Numbered from the stretch's first letter, positions 1 to 31,025 are shown. The stretch is DNA of 39,944 bases from Beroe ovata (GCA_946803715.1 CAMPET010000090.1:168047-207990); one strand, 5' to 3'. The notes: generated by a model not told the origin, from the letters alone. Translations and numbers: made by a program.

Positions 1-6
1 CTCTCT

Positions 7-68
7 ACCCCCAGAACCCACATGTTACCAGTTACCACCCTCTCTCCTCACCCCCAGAACCCACATGT
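7..68 (+). repeat. duplicated splice acceptor, 43-bp period
   Basis: The 19-bp block ACCCCCAGAACCCACATGT occurs at 7-25 and again at 50-68. It includes a pyrimidine-rich acceptor and the first bases of the Ig-gene exon. Only the second acceptor (exon start 58) reads in frame into the TIL module; using the first would add 43 nt and shift the frame. Confidence 0.8.
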
Positions 69-3000
69 CCGGATAACTCCAACTACCAGACCGGCCCGAA
101 ACCCGTTCCATCCTGTGCTGACCCTGACGGTGGCAAAAAGACCCAGACAGCGTGTTTCTGTCCCGAGGGCCAAGTCCTGGTGGACGATAAGTGTACGGAT
201 ATCGGGGACTGTGGGTGTGAATATGCCGGCAAACTCTACAAGGTATGATCACGATTTTCAGAAATATTTCAAAAATATAATTATTTCTATGTACTGTCCA
301 AAAGGTGATCGCTTTATTTGATTTTTGCACTCAACTTTCTGAACGATCCTTCCTTATTAATGCAGATTCAATTTTATCGAAATTTAACCGATGATCAAAT
401 CATCTTATCTTATCTTTCCTCATCCTCTCATTTCCTTGGTAAATCATATGAACTTTCCTACCATTATACGGTCCTGTAAATCTTCCTTTTACTTTTCTAC
501 CCACCTTCTCAATATCCTCACATACCCACAAATCAACTTTTATCTTAAAAAATTTAAAGATTTAAAAAATTAGAAAAATTAAAAAATCTATCTTATCCCT
601 TGCCCCCGCAGATCGGAGAGAAGTTCGACAAACCGGACGAGTGCTTGTCCTGCAAGTGTAAGGATGGTGGTGAGGATTGTGAGGAAATCCAGTGCAAGAC
701 CAAGTGCAAAGATGTGAGTTGATGAACCACGTGTTGGGTGTGGTTGGGATCTTATAATAAGCCATAGGCAATCTTTATCCCGGAGATTTGATTGGCTAAC
801 GTCAATTCCAAAACGGAATGTGATTGGCTAAAAATGTGGGAAGTCCCTCACGCGTGGTGCGAAACACGTGACGCTAAATTCTTGTTGATCAACCAATCAA
901 AGCTCTCAAAATCTCACGCGTGACCCCTCACGCGTTGCCCCCTCACATCAACCAATCACAGGACGAGATTGAGGTTGAGGTGGACGGAGAATGTTGTCCC
1001 AAATGTCTGGGAGACTGGCTCAGCGCAGTTAACCCTGATGCCAAGGGAAAACAGGGAGAGAGTCTGGATCTCGTGTGTGAAGCTGATGTTGATCTGGATG
1101 AAGTGAGATGGTGAGTTGAGCTGGGTGCGGAAAGGGCACTTTAGGAAAGGGGTCAAAGAAGGGGCATTTTGGGGGCCCTACTTTTTTCCGGTGGTACACC
1201 AAATTTTCCTATTTTCATATCAAACCTCACGAGGTTTGATATGAAAATAGAAACTTTGAAGTTTCAGCAATATTGTGCAATGTTTACTTTTAGAATTGGC
1301 AAGGGGCCCTTAAGTCCCCGCTCGAAATTTTGAAAATCATGGGGCAACATGTGCACCCTAATGGTGAGTTGAGCTGGGCGGATCATAAAAACAGAGTATT
1401 TTATCTCAGAGACAGGGTTTGGGGTTTCGTTCTTTATATGGTTGCTCAATGAGTAGTGAAGTGAGATATTGAGTTACATTTATACAAACAGAGCACTTTA
1501 CCTTAACTAATAGAGACAGGGTTTCATGCTTTCGTTGGTTGCTCAATGAGCAGTGAAGTGAAATCGTGAGATCCAGTGTCAATGTTGAAACCCTTGAGGT
1601 ATCCTATCATGGTGATTCGTTTTTCTCATTGACCATCGTCAGACCTGCTCTAGACCGGCACACACCTAGTCTATGACTATACTTGAACAGAAGCGATTAA
1701 TCAATAAGCACATTAAAATTTTTAGAAATTTTGGGTTATTCGTCTAAACCTATCACGACTCGTTTTCCTCCTATCACGACTCATTTTCTCTCTCGCAGGA
1801 TCCGTAACCCAGGTAACGAGGACGTTACCGACGTCAAGAAACAATACGAGGTCTCCAAGGATGGTCTCACACTTACCATCAAGAAGATGGACGCCAAGCG
1901 AACTGGTAATTATGGGATTATGTGATTATCTAATTGATGCGATGACATAATCTTTGATCAGCTTTACGCAAAGCATTTCTTTGATTCCATAACCCTCCAA
2001 TGAAGGCATCATGGGTATCCCATCCGTTATACTCCTTCATAAAGCATCTTCTCACCCTCAAAGTAATTATCACCCTTGGGGAGGTACGGGACTTGTTTCT
2101 CATCCCGACCACGCTCAGCTAGGGTAGAGCTCCCACTGTGCCCTAGTGTGGCTGTGTGGACCCTGCGGGTCCATCCCCCTATTAGTAGTAGCACCCTCAA
2201 TCAATGTCGTCCTCCTTCCTAAGTCCTATTCTCACTTTCACTTTCCACCTCATTCCCAAACCCATCTCAGGTTATAAAATCCATCCTCAAACATCTATTC
2301 TCATCTCAAAATTTGGTCTCAATTTCTCACTCTTATCTAATGTCTATTCTCATTCCATGATTTCAGGCGAGTACAAATGTGTCGGAACTAAGGACGGTAA
2401 GACTGCCGAGGGAGTGTTTGACGTCACTCTACCCATTGAGGAGGCTGACCTCGTGGAGGCTGTGGACAAGGATGTTGATTTCGTTGCTGGGCAACCACTC
2501 AAGTTGGAGGTTAGTGGTGAGGGGGCTAGGGTAAGCGGTGAGATTTGTGGTGAGGGGGTTAGGGTGAGTGGTGACTCACCACTCACTGGTGAGAATTAGG
2601 TGAGGTTAGGATTAGGCGAGAATTAGCATTATGATGAAAAGCCGGAAGCACGTAAACCCCCTTGTGAATCGGACTATGTTTGCAGTATACCCATGCACAT
2701 CTATAGATATGACTTTGGATTAAGAGAGTGGCATTTGCCAAAAAATCGAATAGGGTATTACTGATAGAGTTCGTATGGCAAAAATTTTCAAAAATTGGAT
2801 GACGATTTTTATCCATACCAATTGATTTGAGATCATATTTCTATTTCAGTGTAAAATCCTGGAACCAGTCACTGAGGTTACATGGACTTGTAACGGAAAG
2901 GTTATGAAGTCAAAGGGAAATGTCAAGATCAACAACAAAAGTAAGTCCTCCTTAATTCCTTATCCGTGACGTTAAGTTAAAGATAAATTTCAAATCCAAA

Positions 3001-4619
3001 TTTCATTTTAATCGGTGAATACTTACTATTTATAGAAAACATTATTCAAACAAGTCACTTGCTGATAGCTAAACCTATTAGCTCTACAATTCGTCCTAAA
3101 TAGAAATTCTAATAATTCATTCTAAATTCGTTCTAAATCCTAATTACCCATTCCCATCTTAGAGTCATCTACCAAACTGGTAATCAACCCCGCGCCTGTT
3201 TTTTCTTTATTTTTAGTTATCTTACTCTTAATCAATGAAGCTACGAAAGAGATGAATTTTTGAAAAATCAGAAATCGAAAAAAAAACTTTCCCAAACAAT
3301 TTACAATTTTATCTTATCACTCAGAGTCATCTACCAAACTGGTAATCGACCCTGCCTCTGCTGAAGATGCTGGTACCTGTACCTGCTCGGCTAAGGGAGT
3401 CGGAACTGAGGACTCTGATGAGATTGAGATTTCCGGAGAAGGTGAGAATTGATGAAGATGAGAAAATTGACGTTTGATAATTCTTGATCATTATCAATGG
3501 TGAAAATTTTGATTTGCGGTGACTATATTTACTCAGTTTACTAGGAACTCCCAATTTCTTACCCCGATTTCCAGTATTTGACCTATCAATATCATACCGC
3601 ATTCATCACTAATATCAGTTGACATTCACATTTATGCTGATGCCTAGTGTTCACAATGACAACCGAAAATTGCGACTCTTACGTGTGACTTACATCTTTT
3701 CTGCAGAGAGTGATGTTACATTCAAGGCTACAAAGGAGGAAGTTGAGTGCATTGAGAGATCCAAGAAATCCTGCAAGATCTCCTGGAAAATTACAGACGA
3801 CGCAGGAACTGTAAGTGTGAACATTTTTTTCACAGATTAGGCTCTAAATCGTGGAAAAATATATTCAACATTTGAATGTTGCTAAACTTTGATATCAGAG
3901 TTTAGCAACTTGAACTTCAATCCATCGAACTCTTAATTCTGAACTCCTAATTCTCCTCTAAGTTCTAAAGTCCACTCTAAATTCCCCTTTCTCCCCCAGA
4001 AAATCAAGGACAAGGATGTACAAATCTGCAAGTTGAAGGCCGGCAAGCCGACTTCCTGCAAGTCGAGCAAACTGAAGGGCGGTGCATACGAGAGGAAATT
4101 CGGACGAAAGAGGAAGATTTCAAACAGCGGAGAATATGTGTAAGTAAAATCAAACACTATCCGCCTTTACCTATATAAGTTCGTGCCCGGTACCGGTTAT
4201 GGAACTGCGATTTAAGTTTCGTCTATTAATAATTATCAGTGGTAGATCGAAGTCGAATGATAGTGATACTGAACTCGACAAATCCTGAATCCTGATTACT
4301 ATTAGGCTGTCCATTATTTCAGATTTCTCATAATTTACCCCTGGGACCGAAAATGACTTAAACTAATTCTCACAATTTTAACTAATTTTTACACTAAAAT
4401 TGATTAACTAATCTCTTAAATGATTATAAGAAAAATGATTAATCTCTCTCCCTATACAGTGCTGTGGCTACAGTGAACGGTGAGGAGTTCATCTCCGATC
4501 CCATCACGCTTAACATCGTGGAGAACCCCAACAAGAAGAACGGGGAGGATGGCGGAAAGAAGGATAAGGGAGATAAGGAGGATGATGGCGGAAAGAAAAA
4601 GAAGAAGAATAAGGATTAG
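58..4619 (+). CDS. TIL/TILa plus immunoglobulin-domain protein, 3' part (10 exons)
   Basis: C-terminal 431 residues of a protein whose start lies left of the window. Exons: 58-242, 612-713, 962-1110, 1799-1905, 2367-2509, 2850-2940, 3325-3441, 3707-3810, 4000-4139, 4460-4619 (stop TAG). All junctions are GT-AG and keep frame. The first exon is a cysteine-rich TIL-like module (TCPDN..., CFCPEG, CGCEYAGKLYK). Exon 2 matches the TILa/VWC-like segment that follows TIL in VWF-type proteins (GEKF...ECLSCKCKDG). Exons 3-5 form an Ig domain (LVCEAD, VRWIRN, then GEYKCVG). Exons 5-7 form a second (LKLECK, TWTCNGK, AEDAGTCTCSA). Exons 8-10 form a third Ig-like unit (SCKISWK ... NSGEYVAVATVNG). The tail is lysine/aspartate-rich (GGKKDKGDKEDDGGKKKKKNKD) with no membrane span. 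A secreted or matrix protein is inferred; the function is unknown. Two AATAAA signals at 5188-5199 could end the transcript. Confidence 0.83.
781..961. promoter_or_regulatory. cluster of CCAAT boxes and ACGCGT/CACGTG sites in Ig-gene intron 2
   Basis: In about 180 bp there are GATTGGCTAA at 790 and 822 and the inverse AACCAATCA near 891 and 950. Between them lie TCACGCGT sites near 848, 913 and 928 and an ACACGTGA near 865. The last CCAAT box directly abuts the exon 3 acceptor. NF-Y and E-box/MCB-like binding is possible by motif only; it could equally be repeat-derived. Confidence 0.35.
1209..1250. repeat. perfect 42-bp hairpin
   Basis: CTATTTTCATATCAAACCTC at 1209-1228 is followed, after a 2-base loop, by its exact reverse complement at 1231-1250. 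It lies in intron 3 of the Ig gene. It could be the core of a small foldback element; no flanking duplication was recognised. Confidence 0.85.
1360..1570. repeat. internal duplications in Ig-gene intron 3, including a decoy donor
   Basis: The real exon 3 donor context (ATGGTGAGTTGAGCTGGG, GT at 1111) is repeated at 1361-1378. A second block (GACAGGGTTT ... GGTTGCTCAATGAG, then AGTGAAGTGA) occurs near 1418-1462 and again near 1506-1561. Part of the intron therefore arose by local duplication that included the splice donor. Confidence 0.7.
2510..2612 (+). repeat. G-rich donor-like repeat at start of Ig-gene intron 5
   Basis: The intron opens GTTAGTGGTGAGG and continues with repeated GGTGAG, GGGTAAG, GGGTGAGTGG units and runs of five G. 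Several units resemble consensus splice donors better than the one inferred to be used. The segment also contains the palindrome GAGTGGTGACTCACCACTC. Confidence 0.6.
3161..3197 (+). repeat. partial duplicate of exon 7 start inside intron 6
   Basis: 25 bases beginning AGAGTCATCTACC at 3161-3185 are identical to 3323-3347, the real acceptor and start of exon 7, and similarity continues for about 12 more bases. A TTAG acceptor precedes it at 3159-3162. The copy decays into T-rich sequence and has no donor I can see, so it is a decoy or relic, not an exon. Confidence 0.75.
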
Positions 4620-5249
4620 ATGAGTCAAGAAATGGAACGTTATTTTTAATGAGACAGAAATAATGAATACTTGAATTTTACATTCTTTCGTGTTTTCCAA
4701 AGGGCATGATTTTTAAGGGTGTGTGAAGATAACTAACTGTATTTCTTATCAATGTAAAACTTCAAATGATAAATTTTTGCTTCTCTTCTTCAAAACGCAA
4801 TCAAATTCAAAATGTATTACGCGATTGGTCGAGCAATAGCATTTTATAATATGCCGAAATTTTGTCCAAATCGGTTGCGAGGATTGATCAAATTGATAAG
4901 CAAGGGTTGGAAATGAGTAAGAACTTTGATATTATAGTACAGCATATAGTACAGCTCAACTTTAAAGTCAATACACATGGAACATGTTGTTTATGTTTGT
5001 TATCAGACCTCTGTTTATATCATTATCAATGGCCGATAAGATAAAATCTGGCAGTAACACATGGTCATTAAGAGTTTAAACTTATGTTTATGTGATTGTT
5101 CAAGGTTTCGAGGTTATAATATTGCTTCATTCACAAATCAAGGGAGGGTACGGTCGGTTGTTGCGAAAACAAAGCCAAAATATTAGCAATAAAAATAAAT
5201 ATGCGTAAAACTATCACTTACACCAAGACACATATATCTGTAACCTATC
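4620..5249. other. convergent 3' region between Ig gene and ABCC
   Basis: 630 bp separate the TAG of the Ig gene from the stop of ABCC on the other strand. The only good poly(A) signals seen are two overlapping-range AATAAA motifs on the plus strand (5188-5193 and 5194-5199), about 570 bp after the Ig-gene stop. No clear AATAAA was seen for ABCC on the minus strand before the Ig gene, so the two 3' UTRs may overlap. No coding sequence recognised here. Confidence 0.5.
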
Positions 5250-26214
<20,965 letters not shown>

Positions 26215-27555
26215 TGGTTGGACAAAGTTCACTGAAGCTTGAGTTCACACAATCCTTCAAAGTTTAATGCTTTTACATGTCCAGTCTTCACATTCCCTAA
26301 ACATAATTAAATATTCAATAGATTCTTCAGACTGCAGATCAAGTGGAGCTAAGTCTGTTTCCAGCTGTTCTTATATTGTACAAAGTGGTGCTGGCAAATA
26401 TTTATCTCGGAATGAGGCCTGGCCCATGGCAGAGAACTGATTATCATTAAAGAACAAATGATCATCAATGGGCATTAGTCAGCTGACTTTGACGTTTAAT
26501 CTTGTCAATCAGTTACCACTTGTAAATCTGTAATCCGTGAAGCTGAATTGAAATTATTGAATGAAACTTGTTTTCCAAGAAGTAATATTAAAATAGATTA
26601 AAATCATTTTGTCGATCGGTTTTCGATCGATGATAGACCCTGTCGAGAATTTCGTTTTGCTAAAAAAATAATGCGCGCGGCGCGCGCATGAATAAAGATA
26701 TCAAATAATTCTTATTGATCACTGCGCGCACGCGCATAAACTGATTGCATGCAATCGATTCAGGGCCGCCATTGGCAATCAATTTAGCCGCCATTGTTCC
26801 AAATTAGCCTTTTAATATTGCATCATGTTGCAATGCAATATCAAAAGGCCAATTTAGACCGCAATGGCGGCTGAATTCGGCTGCAATTTGAAGTGCAATT
26901 GATGTTTTGTCGATCGATGATAGACACTGCAGTCGAAAATTTCGTTTCGCGCGCGCGTGGCGCGGTGCAAACTTACTCGCGGCTTGCATCAGCGGTCTGG
27001 CATCGCCCGACAGTTAATGTTGCCTGGCTTGATCGCGCGCGCCGTGCACGGCTCACGACATGACAGCAGCGCCCGGCCCAGTGCAGCGTCGCGTAGCCAA
27101 GCAGAAGGCAATGAAGCGTTGATTTCACTCATGCTGCATGTGATCGAACAAGCATGAAAATTGAAAATACATTTTTTATGCCCCCGGCCCCGTCGATCAC
27201 GCGCCGCCTGGGCCTATTATTGAAATCACTCAATAAATAAGTATGTGACATTGTTACTAATGTTGATAAAGTGGCTATAAAAATGTTATGATCAAAGTGG
27301 TAATTAATTTGCGCGAAAATTTCTAGCGCTTCAAGAAAAACTGAAACAGGAATCTACAACATGATAAATGAAGCAAAAACTGTGATGAATTCTATATGTA
27401 TGGCAATACATTGTATATGTATTGCCGTGTTCCAGCTGTCCTTTTCTAATTTATCTTATTCATACTTGGTATTTATTTGTCAGTTATCCAGTTTCATACG
27501 GAAAGATATAGCAGACAATTAGCACTACTTGCAATTCAATAATCAACTGTCTAGA
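26215..27555. promoter_or_regulatory. divergent intergenic region between ABCC and PTRH2
   Basis: 1.34 kb between the two start codons, transcribed outward in both directions, so it should hold both promoters. The middle (26604-27200) is CpG-rich and consists of dispersed-repeat sequence also present in ABCC intron 35. A palindrome lies at 26787-26871. A short hairpin GGCAATACAT / ATGTATTGCC lies at about 27400-27424. No TATA box or start site can be placed with confidence. Confidence 0.5.
26787..26871. repeat. 85-bp imperfect palindrome in the divergent region
   Basis: GCCGCCATTG...AAATTAGCCTTTTAATATTGC on the left pairs with GCAATATCAAAAGGCCAATTT...GCAATGGCGGC on the right, around a loop of about 14 bases. 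It includes GCCGCCAT at both ends. It may be a foldback element or a structured promoter part. Confidence 0.75.
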
Positions 27556-28335
27556 ATGGGGTCAGCAACTGTGGAAAACATCACTCCTGTCTTGATTTCC
27601 GCAGTAGCAGGCATTTTGATTGGATTCATAATACCAAAGATAAAGGTGAGGATAACAAACCTGGAACTATTTAATTGTTGAATATCTTAGATCCTTGGTT
27701 GATAGAAATTATACAAGAGGCACAATTTCAGGTAAGCATAGATAGGTGGAAAAGAGTGAAAGATCATGTTACAGAAGATGATAGTACAGTCACTGGTGAT
27801 GCTTATAAAATGTTGCTGGTTGTAAGAATGGATCTTAAAATGGGTAAAGGTCAGTCTGCTCTTGAGTCTGGGCTCTTAGAGGTTAAATCAGTAGTTGACA
27901 GTGGATTCCATCTCCATACCTGATTCAGGGAAAGTTGCTGCTCAATGTGCCCATGCAGCGTGTGGAGCCGTAGAAGTTGCTTCCAAGAAGATGCCAGACA
28001 TTCTTAAAAAGTGGAGGAATGAGGGTCAAGCTAAGGTTCTGTTTCATGAGGATTACATTTGAGTTATCCTCAAGTTGAGCTATATGTATCCATCTAGATC
28101 TGTTTATGAGTGCTGTTATTTGTCAATTAACAATCTGCAGGTTGTGGTGAAAGTACAAACTGAAGATGAACTAATCGCACTCTCGAAATCTGCTGCAGAG
28201 CACAGGATTCTATCTTACATAGTCCGTGATGCAGGAAGAACTCAGATTGAAGCAGGGAGTAGGACAGTTCTTGCCCTTGGCCCTGGGCCAGTGAGAGATG
28301 TAGATTTGATCACAGGACATCTGAAGTTGTTGTAG
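27556..28335 (+). CDS. PTRH2: peptidyl-tRNA hydrolase 2 (Pth2/Bit1), 4 exons, 169 aa
   Basis: Exons: 27556-27645, 27732-27849, 27929-28035, 28141-28335; in frame throughout. It hydrolyses the ester bond of peptidyl-tRNA released from stalled ribosomes; in animals it is anchored to mitochondria (family knowledge). An N-terminal hydrophobic anchor (VLISAVAGILIGFIIP, about 12-27) and a charged linker precede the Pth2 domain: KMLLVVRMDLKMGKGK (56-71), VAAQCAHAA, then VRDAGRTQIEAGSRTVLALGPGP and the C-terminal ITGHLKLL. Length and domain order match vertebrate PTRH2. Exon 3 uses a poor donor (GTTCTG), chosen because QAK-VVVKVQTEDE is the family sequence. Poly(A) signal AATAAA at 28469-28474. The 3' end of exon 4 is repeated after the n at 29356. 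Confidence 0.93.
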
Positions 28336-28558
28336 GCAACTCCAGTGTCTAATGGGGTGCTATTTTATCATGGTTTATGTGAGGCTGAAATCTCAACTTG
28401 TGTGCAGATTGTTTTATCTTATGGTGTGTTTATGAATGCAGAATGTTTCATAACAAATATTGACTAGCAATAAAATTTGTAATCTCCAGTGAGAAGAATA
28501 AGGGATTTATCTTGAAGTATTATAGCAATTCAATATTCACTGCCATGATAGGATAGTG

Positions 28559-29143
28559 ATGTTTCATTCACAAGAAAGGAACTACATTCCACGGGAATAT
28601 CGGACAGGTGTACATTTAGAATTAGAAGAAAATTTCTGGTATTCCTCTGGTTGCGAACTCAGACAATTGAAACAGTGGTTAGCCTTTAATTGGAGAAAAT
28701 TATTTCAATGTACAACATCATCTTCAGACACCTCAAATTTGATTGTAATCAGTAGTGTTGATGCACTATTTTGTATGAAGAACAGGAGAATCTCAGTGCT
28801 CCCACTGGCCCCTTACCAAAGAGTATTCAACAAACTGACGACTTTCAAATTCGAAATTGGGAAATCTTCTTCGAGTGATGAAGAAGATATGAAAGAATGG
28901 CAGGAAGAGTTTTGTCCTGAGGAAACTTTCGAAGTCTTCTCCAGCGACGACGAGGGTGGAGACTGGGAGGAGGGCAGACCCTGGTGGTTGGAGGAAGGGG
29001 AGGATTCTTCTTCCGAAGAAGTTGAGGATGGCTGGGAGAGTCCTTCTCTTGGGGATGAGACGAGCCAGCCAGGGGATGAATGGGAGGGCGGGTGGAGGGA
29101 AGTGGAGAGGGTGTGCCAGATGTGTGCCAGATGTGTGTGCTGA
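28559..29143 (+). CDS. unrecognised acidic, Trp-rich ORF (194 aa), possibly frameshifted at its end
   Basis: ATG at 28559 is 85 bp after the PTRH2 poly(A) signal, same strand. The N-terminal third looks folded (FWYSSGCELRQLKQWLAFNW, LIVISSVDALFCMKNRRISVLPL). From about residue 102 it is strongly acidic and Trp-rich (SSSSDEEDMKEWQEEF, EDSSSEEVEDGWES). The last residues (CQMCARCVC) come from an 11-bp tandem duplication, TGTGCCAGATG at 29112-29122 and 29123-29133. With a single copy the frame would continue to 29262 into a plausible helical end (KEYMMTVLNAMLAMWGLQL). So this may be a frameshifted allele, an error, or a protein with a different true end. No family recognised; an exon of a larger gene is not excluded. 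A poly(A) signal for it is at 30705-30710, after the duplicated block. Confidence 0.5.
   Translation: MFHSQERNYIPREYRTGVHLELEENFWYSSGCELRQLKQWLAFNWRKLFQCTTSSSDTSNLIVISSVDALFCMKNRRISVLPLAPYQRVFNKLTTFKFEIGKSSSSDEEDMKEWQEEFCPEETFEVFSSDDEGGDWEEGRPWWLEEGEDSSSEEVEDGWESPSLGDETSQPGDEWEGGWREVERVCQMCARCVC
29112..29133 (+). repeat. 11-bp tandem duplication in coding sequence
   Basis: TGTGCCAGATG twice in succession. It shifts the reading frame of the acidic ORF and leads to a stop at 29141-29143. The same pair is in the duplicated block at 30209-30230, which is not independent evidence. Confidence 0.85.
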
Positions 29144-29356
29144 ACTGTCAAGACCAACTGCAAATGGACACACATGTGGTAGGGAAAGAGTACATGATGA
29201 CAGTGTTGAACGCTATGCTAGCAATGTGGGGACTGCAATTGAGAGGACTTCCTGAGAACTGATATTAGGTGTGGAACAGCAGTTAACTCTGGTAACCCTC
29301 TCAGCAAATACTGCTGGTTTTCTCTGATGTATTCTGGGGTCTACTCAGGATAGACN

Positions 29357-29432
29357 TAGGACAGTTCTTGCCCTTGGCCCTGGGCCAGTGAGAGATGTAG
29401 ATTTGATCACAGGACATCTGAAGTTGTTGTAG
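29357..29432 (+). pseudogene. PTRH2: PTRH2 exon 4 fragment, probable assembly duplicate
   Basis: Repeats the last 25 codons or so of PTRH2 (from RTVLALGPGP to the stop) with no upstream exons or acceptor, because the copy starts at a contig edge. Confidence 0.85.
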
Positions 29433-29655
29433 GCAACTCCAGTGTCTAATGGGGTGCTATTTTATCATGGTTTATGTGAGGCTGAAATCTCAACTTGTGT
29501 GCAGATTGTTTTATCTTATGGTGTGTTTATGAATGCAGAATGTTTCATAACAAATATTGACTAGCAATAAAATTTGTAATCTCCAGTGAGAAGAATAAGG
29601 GATTTATCTTGAAGTATTATAGCAATTCAATATTCACTGCCATGATAGGATAGTG

Positions 29656-30240
29656 ATGTTTCATTCACAAGAAAGGAACTACATTCCACGGGAATATCGG
29701 ACAGGTGTACATTTAGAATTAGAAGAAAATTTCTGGTATTCCTCTGGTTGCGAACTCAGACAATTGAAACAGTGGTTAGCCTTTAATTGGAGAAAATTAT
29801 TTCAATGTACAACATCATCTTCAGACACCTCAAATTTGATTGTAATCAGTAGTGTTGATGCACTATTTTGTATGAAGAACAGGAGAATCTCAGTGCTCCC
29901 ACTGGCCCCTTACCAAAGAGTATTCAACAAACTGACGACTTTCAAATTCGAAATTGGGAAATCTTCTTCGAGTGATGAAGAAGATATGAAAGAATGGCAG
30001 GAAGAGTTTTGTCCTGAGGAAACTTTCGAAGTCTTCTCCAGCGACGACGAGGGTGGAGACTGGGAGGAGGGCAGACCCTGGTGGTTGGAGGAAGGGGAGG
30101 ATTCTTCTTCCGAAGAAGTTGAGGATGGCTGGGAGAGTCCTTCTCTTGGGGATGAGACGAGCCAGCCAGGGGATGAATGGGAGGGCGGGTGGAGGGAAGT
30201 GGAGAGGGTGTGCCAGATGTGTGCCAGATGTGTGTGCTGA
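29656..30240 (+). CDS. duplicate of the acidic Trp-rich ORF, probable assembly artefact
   Basis: Identical at every position to the ORF at 28559-29143, including the 11-bp duplication. Of the two copies, this one joins the real downstream sequence and poly(A) signal (30705), while the first joins the complete PTRH2. Taken together they most likely represent one locus. Confidence 0.45.
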   Translation: MFHSQERNYIPREYRTGVHLELEENFWYSSGCELRQLKQWLAFNWRKLFQCTTSSSDTSNLIVISSVDALFCMKNRRISVLPLAPYQRVFNKLTTFKFEIGKSSSSDEEDMKEWQEEFCPEETFEVFSSDDEGGDWEEGRPWWLEEGEDSSSEEVEDGWESPSLGDETSQPGDEWEGGWREVERVCQMCARCVC

Positions 30241-30452
30241 ACTGTCAAGACCAACTGCAAATGGACACACATGTGGTAGGGAAAGAGTACATGATGACAG
30301 TGTTGAACGCTATGCTAGCAATGTGGGGACTGCAATTGAGAGGACTTCCTGAGAACTGATATTAGGTGTGGAACAGCAGTTAACTCTGGTAACCCTCTCA
30401 GCAAATACTGCTGGTTTTCTCTGATGTATTCTGGGGTCTACTCAGGATAGAC

Positions 30453-31025
30453 TTCATCAACCGGGGGCTTGTATTGCTTACTATCGAACATTCTCCTCCC
30501 TTTACTTGCTTGGCTCACTACCAACTGACTACTTATTGTTATGAGCTAGTTTATTAATTGTCCATGTTATTAGGTATAAAGTTATGTTTGATTAGTTGTT
30601 GGGATGTGTAACTGTTGTGCAGGCACGGATCCAAATTAATTGGTTTACAAAATTCATATATCGTATTTTTCAAGTAGATTTATATCCTTGAAGATTACTT
30701 GTTCAATAAAGTGACATTTCATAACCATTGCTTTGTCATCATGTAACGTTGAATCCTTACAGTGATAAAGTAGTTACTGATAAGAGCTACTAAAAGTCAT
30801 ATCCTATTTCTGTAAGGAAGTGTTTGTGTAGTGTATTTTGGAAGTTCGAAAATCAAATGCAAATTAATGATTATTGTATACTCAATAAATTTATGTTTCA
30901 GAAATCCGATTTTATCGTCACATACCCATCTTTTCCACTAACAAACTCAATTTTCCCTAGGTTTCAATGTTCATGTCGAGTGAAAATGTGAGTACGTCAT
31001 GGATTTCCGCTCTAGGATCAGATAT
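30453..31025 (+). other. 3' flank of the acidic ORF and gene-free stretch
   Basis: Unique AT-rich sequence. AATAAA at 30705-30710, followed by AGTGACATTTCATAACC, would end a transcript from the acidic ORF. No gene seen in 30711-31025. Confidence 0.5.

Larger units (their letters stand above)
28260..29355. repeat. first copy of an identical 1,096-bp block (contig overlap)
   Basis: Matches 29357-30452 base for base as far as can be read, offset 1,097. The copies are separated only by the single n at 29356. The block begins inside PTRH2 exon 4. Confidence 0.92.
29357..30452. repeat. second copy of the 1,096-bp block
   Basis: Starts directly after n at 29356, in the middle of a codon region of PTRH2 exon 4, and then continues into unique sequence at 30453. 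This is how two overlapping contigs joined without merging would look. It repeats the acidic ORF at 29656-30240; that ORF should not be counted as a second gene. Confidence 0.9.

Noticed and set aside
28793-29175. Minus-strand ORFs opposite the acidic ORF
   Set aside because: Low-complexity complement of the acidic Glu/Asp codons; no recognisable motif.
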